A stretch of DNA of 64,000 bases. It comes from Apoderus coryli (taxonomy: Eukaryota; Arthropoda; Insecta; Coleoptera; Attelabidae). The stretch lies in contig OU452210.1 of assembly GCA_911728435.2 (NCBI GenBank), positions 7,750,001 to 7,814,000 of the forward strand, given 5' to 3'. The notes beneath the pieces were generated by a model. That model made no database searches. It saw nothing but the letters and a program-made list of their open reading frames with translations, and was not told where the DNA came from. Made by a program: the position numbers and the translations under genes. The stretch's first letter is position 1. Every line of letters begins with the position of its first letter. This document shows, piece after piece, positions 62,501 to 64,000 of the stretch.

Positions 62501-63823
62501 CGCTACAATTTGAATTGGATATGTGTCTCCACTGGTCGACGTCTCACTGTGCACGGAAGGTCGATATTTTTGTTGTTTGATTATAATTACGGTATTCTAA
62601 CAAGCTCAGTCTAATTAATTTCAAGCTAATTGAGGCTCTGGAATCAAGCCAATAATTTTCTCCACTATGTCACAAAATTTTTAATTTAAATGACTTTGGT
62701 ACGCAAATTCTTTTCATTGTTAGGATCAACGACTTCACACTTGGAGATCAAATCGCTGAGATCTCAATATGTGGGTGATAGATGAAAGATAAAATAGTCT
62801 CCAAGTGGCATTTTTGTATTTTGTACTATATTTGCATTATTTTCTTGTTTTTTTTTTATATCTGCTGGTATTACCTATACATTTGATTTTTTATTATTTA
62901 ATTTAACAAGGTGGTAAATAGGTACAATATTTTTATTTTTCTTATTTTTAAATAATGCAAAATCAATTATCAAGACAAAGAACAACGAGAATTAAATTAG
63001 AACACTAGGGGACTACGGGTTGCGTTGGAACGAATTATATTGTAAATTATAAAAAGGGATTGATAAATTCCTGTATCCATTTTTTACTTTTTATCAATAA
63101 AATTATATAAACCTTCTCAGTTTCTAACTGTAAGAAATTTGATCAAATAAATGCTGCATAGCACCCTCGGTTAAAGGAGCCTCTATTTATTATTTATAAC
63201 TTCCAATAATTTTTGTAAAACTCCCAGCAGGAAATAATAAAACTAGTATTTAATATAATCAAGTAACTAATTTAGACAGAATTGAGCTCAAACTTGATTA
63301 TTTTTGTATCGAAGTACTATAATGGTTGGAAGATATGTACTTTAATTATGATTTAACGCTAATTTAATTTTTTAGTTGTCACGTACAACAATTTCTGATA
63401 TTTATAAAACGAAACAATGTTTCATTGCTATGGCTTACAAAGAGGAAGATCACAAATCAAACCCAGTATTACAAAGAGTTAAGTTAATAATGTCAGCGGG
63501 GTTAATGTTAGTTCATGCTCACAGGTAAGACAAAATATATTTTAAAGTTATGCGTATCTAGTATATTTTTAACATGAACGCCTATACATATTTACAAGTT
63601 ATATCCTTTTTTTAAACTATTTATTTAACATAAAAGATTTTCTTGAATAGATTATGTAAAAAAAAATGTAAACAAATTGATGCGTAGTTTTTCTTAGAAG
63701 TATTGTTTGTTTTTTTAGTCGTTGGCCATTTAAAGATGTTGATGAACCCATTAAATCGAATAGAGTGGAGCAGATTTTGAATAAAACTGAGAGTACAACT
63801 GCTCTTCATGGATATTTTGTCAG
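53567..63823 (+). CDS. Hmgcr: HMG-CoA reductase, 5' part (membrane and sterol-sensing region)
   Basis: Seven in-phase exons: 53567-53734, 55679-55793, 60451-60538, 60602-60792, 62277-62383, 63376-63524 and 63719-63823, giving about 307 residues. The protein begins [20 protein letters not shown], as HMG-CoA reductases do. Exon 2 has [19 protein letters not shown] and GSKYVLG. Exons 3-5 give the sterol-sensing segments ([69 protein letters not shown]). Exons 6-7 give LMLVHAHSRWPF. The enzyme is an ER membrane protein that makes mevalonate from HMG-CoA; in insects this feeds juvenile hormone, dolichol and prenyl groups. Lys91 lies where mammalian reductase has the Insig-linked ubiquitination lysine. 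The catalytic domain is beyond the window. The ATG at 53525 is in frame, but TTCAAG at 53554-53559 looks like a splice acceptor, so I prefer 53567 (ACCATGG). A 36-base in-phase candidate exon at 63955-63990 (SLPESVWLSNCI) is possible. Confidence 0.93.
54370..55250 (-). pseudogene. Decayed mariner-like element in HMGCR intron 1
   Basis: On the minus strand at about 54910-55005 the peptide [19 protein letters not shown] matches the linker after the helix-turn-helix of mariner transposases (W-F-x-x-F-x-x-G-R-x-x-V-x-D-D-x-R-x-G). The rest is disrupted by stops and frame changes. A tip-like sequence GGTGTGTCCATAAAATAACG lies at 54374 and may be the 3' inverted end. No catalytic motif could be read. 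The boundaries are approximate. Confidence 0.55.
56445..56585. repeat. Diverged copy of the ACTCCACAAA / CATGTTTCGAA repeat family
   Basis: AAATAAACTGTTGTAACTCC and ACAAATATAATTT match the outer arm of the element at 34087. CATACATGTTTCGAA and CATCGTCAGTGGTAC match its inner part (CATGTTTCGAAGCCC, CATCATCAGTGGC) in the same order and orientation. No inverted second arm is present here. Confidence 0.7.
56674..56830. repeat. Dispersed repeat, copy B
   Basis: The partner of 41291-41610, sharing CCGCACAGGGAAAGTA, CATTTTGAAGTTCCCTGA, GACCATTTCCAGATG and GCTTTACAGCGATAGGT. More compact than copy A. Confidence 0.7.
56910..56978 (+). ncRNA. tRNA-like unit with A and B boxes (SINE head or tRNA pseudogene)
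   Basis: GGTTCGAATCC at 56957-56967 is a perfect RNA polymerase III B box. TGGTGTCATTGATAG, about 40 bases before it, resembles an A box or D arm. The anticodon-arm region is recognisable, but the acceptor stem does not pair (5' GGTACTG, 3' TTTTTG) and the T stem is imperfect, so this is not a functional tRNA. A run of T after the B box could end Pol III transcription. Confidence 0.5.
57076..57525. repeat. Repeat ending in CACCCTGTATA
   Basis: Begins with GTCGGGAAAGTTTTGGGGTG, also present at 52639, and ends with AAACACCCTGTATATT, a tip type that recurs at 24719. A 100-codon open frame inside has no domain features and is probably chance. It is likely a non-autonomous DNA element; the two tips do not pair clearly. 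Confidence 0.4.
58544..59340 (-). pseudogene. Mariner transposase pseudogene in HMGCR intron 2
   Basis: Read on the minus strand, pieces follow the mariner order: [15 protein letters not shown] (linker after the first helix-turn-helix), [20 protein letters not shown] and [14 protein letters not shown], then the first catalytic Asp in [13 protein letters not shown], the second in [12 protein letters not shown], and the C-terminal [14 protein letters not shown] ... [11 protein letters not shown] ending at a TAA. Stops and at least two frame changes break it. The segment that normally carries the third Asp (YSPDLAPCDFF type) is deleted just after HTSLF. The element's inverted ends were not identified. 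Confidence 0.88.
59898..60368. mobile_element. MITE with GCTACTCACTAC inverted ends
   Basis: The left end has GCTACTCACTACGCGC and the right end GTAATGGGTAGTGAGTAGC, giving an inverted repeat. Next to both ends are palindromic units built from ACTTG and CAAGT (CCAAGTACTTG, CAAGTAACTTG). The element is about 470 bases, non-coding, and ends some 80 bases before HMGCR exon 3. A truncated relative lies at 30545-30617. Confidence 0.75.
60793..62276. other. HMGCR intron 4
   Basis: A 1.5-kb AT-rich intron. No exon or complete element is recognised; an ATACCCTGTAGATT near 61190 is a possible transposon tip without partner. Confidence 0.6.
62384..63375. other. HMGCR intron 5
   Basis: A 1-kb AT-rich intron between the exon ending LSLILE and the exon beginning LSRTTISD. 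Nothing further is recognised. Confidence 0.6.
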
Positions 63824-64000
63824 GTAAACAATTTGGGAATTGGCTTCTCACAAAAATAAATTTTAACAAAAGAATTTAGTGTACCTAGACATTTTCAACT
63901 AATTACATACAACAGATCTCAATTTTCACCATGTTTTTTCCTGTGGATTCCTAGTTTGCCAGAAAGTGTATGGCTTTCCAATTGTATAAGGTGATACAGT

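Overview
The window is AT-rich eukaryotic DNA with GT-AG introns, single-copy conserved animal genes and many class II transposon remnants. A semaphorin with thrombospondin repeats, a CLIP-domain serine protease and an HMG-CoA reductase together point to an insect nuclear genome. I cannot name the order or species with confidence. No CRISPR, operon or other prokaryotic structure is present.

Three host genes can be assembled by hand with consistent splice phases. (1) A complete semaphorin-5 type gene lies on the minus strand (1972-7197): eight coding exons, 1034 residues, with signal peptide, sema domain, PSI, six TSP1-like repeats, one membrane helix and a short tail. (2) A complete secreted CLIP-domain serine protease lies on the plus strand (26913-34748): seven exons, 394 residues. 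Its catalytic triad is intact, but the usual R|IVGG activation site is replaced by an R-S-V-A-V sequence. A tandem duplication has left a decayed second copy of one CLIP exon. (3) The 5' part of HMG-CoA reductase lies on the plus strand from 53567 and runs off the right edge. Seven exons encode the N-terminal membrane and sterol-sensing region, about 307 residues; the catalytic domain lies outside.

The rest is intergenic or intronic DNA with mobile elements. The most complete is a 2.4-kb DNA transposon (18256-20669). It has related inverted ends of about 125 bp and one uninterrupted 566-codon gene for a probable DDE-type transposase with an N-terminal Cys-rich zinc-binding region, of a family I cannot assign. 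A 1.07-kb hAT element (21764-22837) has an 8-bp target duplication, ATATGCA-rich ends and only the transposase C-terminus. Three broken Tc1/mariner-like elements lie at 47.6-48.5 kb, 54.4-55.2 kb and 58.5-59.3 kb, the last two inside HMGCR introns. Several MITE-like elements are also present. A repeat family ending in ACTCCACAAA appears three times: as a perfect 35-bp hairpin in protease intron 1, as an element with perfect 89-bp inverted arms in the last protease intron, and as a diverged copy in HMGCR intron 2. Two of the three copies carry a CTGANGA ... GAAAC arrangement reminiscent of hammerhead ribozymes and of Penelope-like terminal repeats, which is a speculative link.

The three host genes are functionally unrelated (axon guidance or cell adhesion, extracellular proteolysis, mevalonate synthesis). 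I see no evidence that they work as a cluster.
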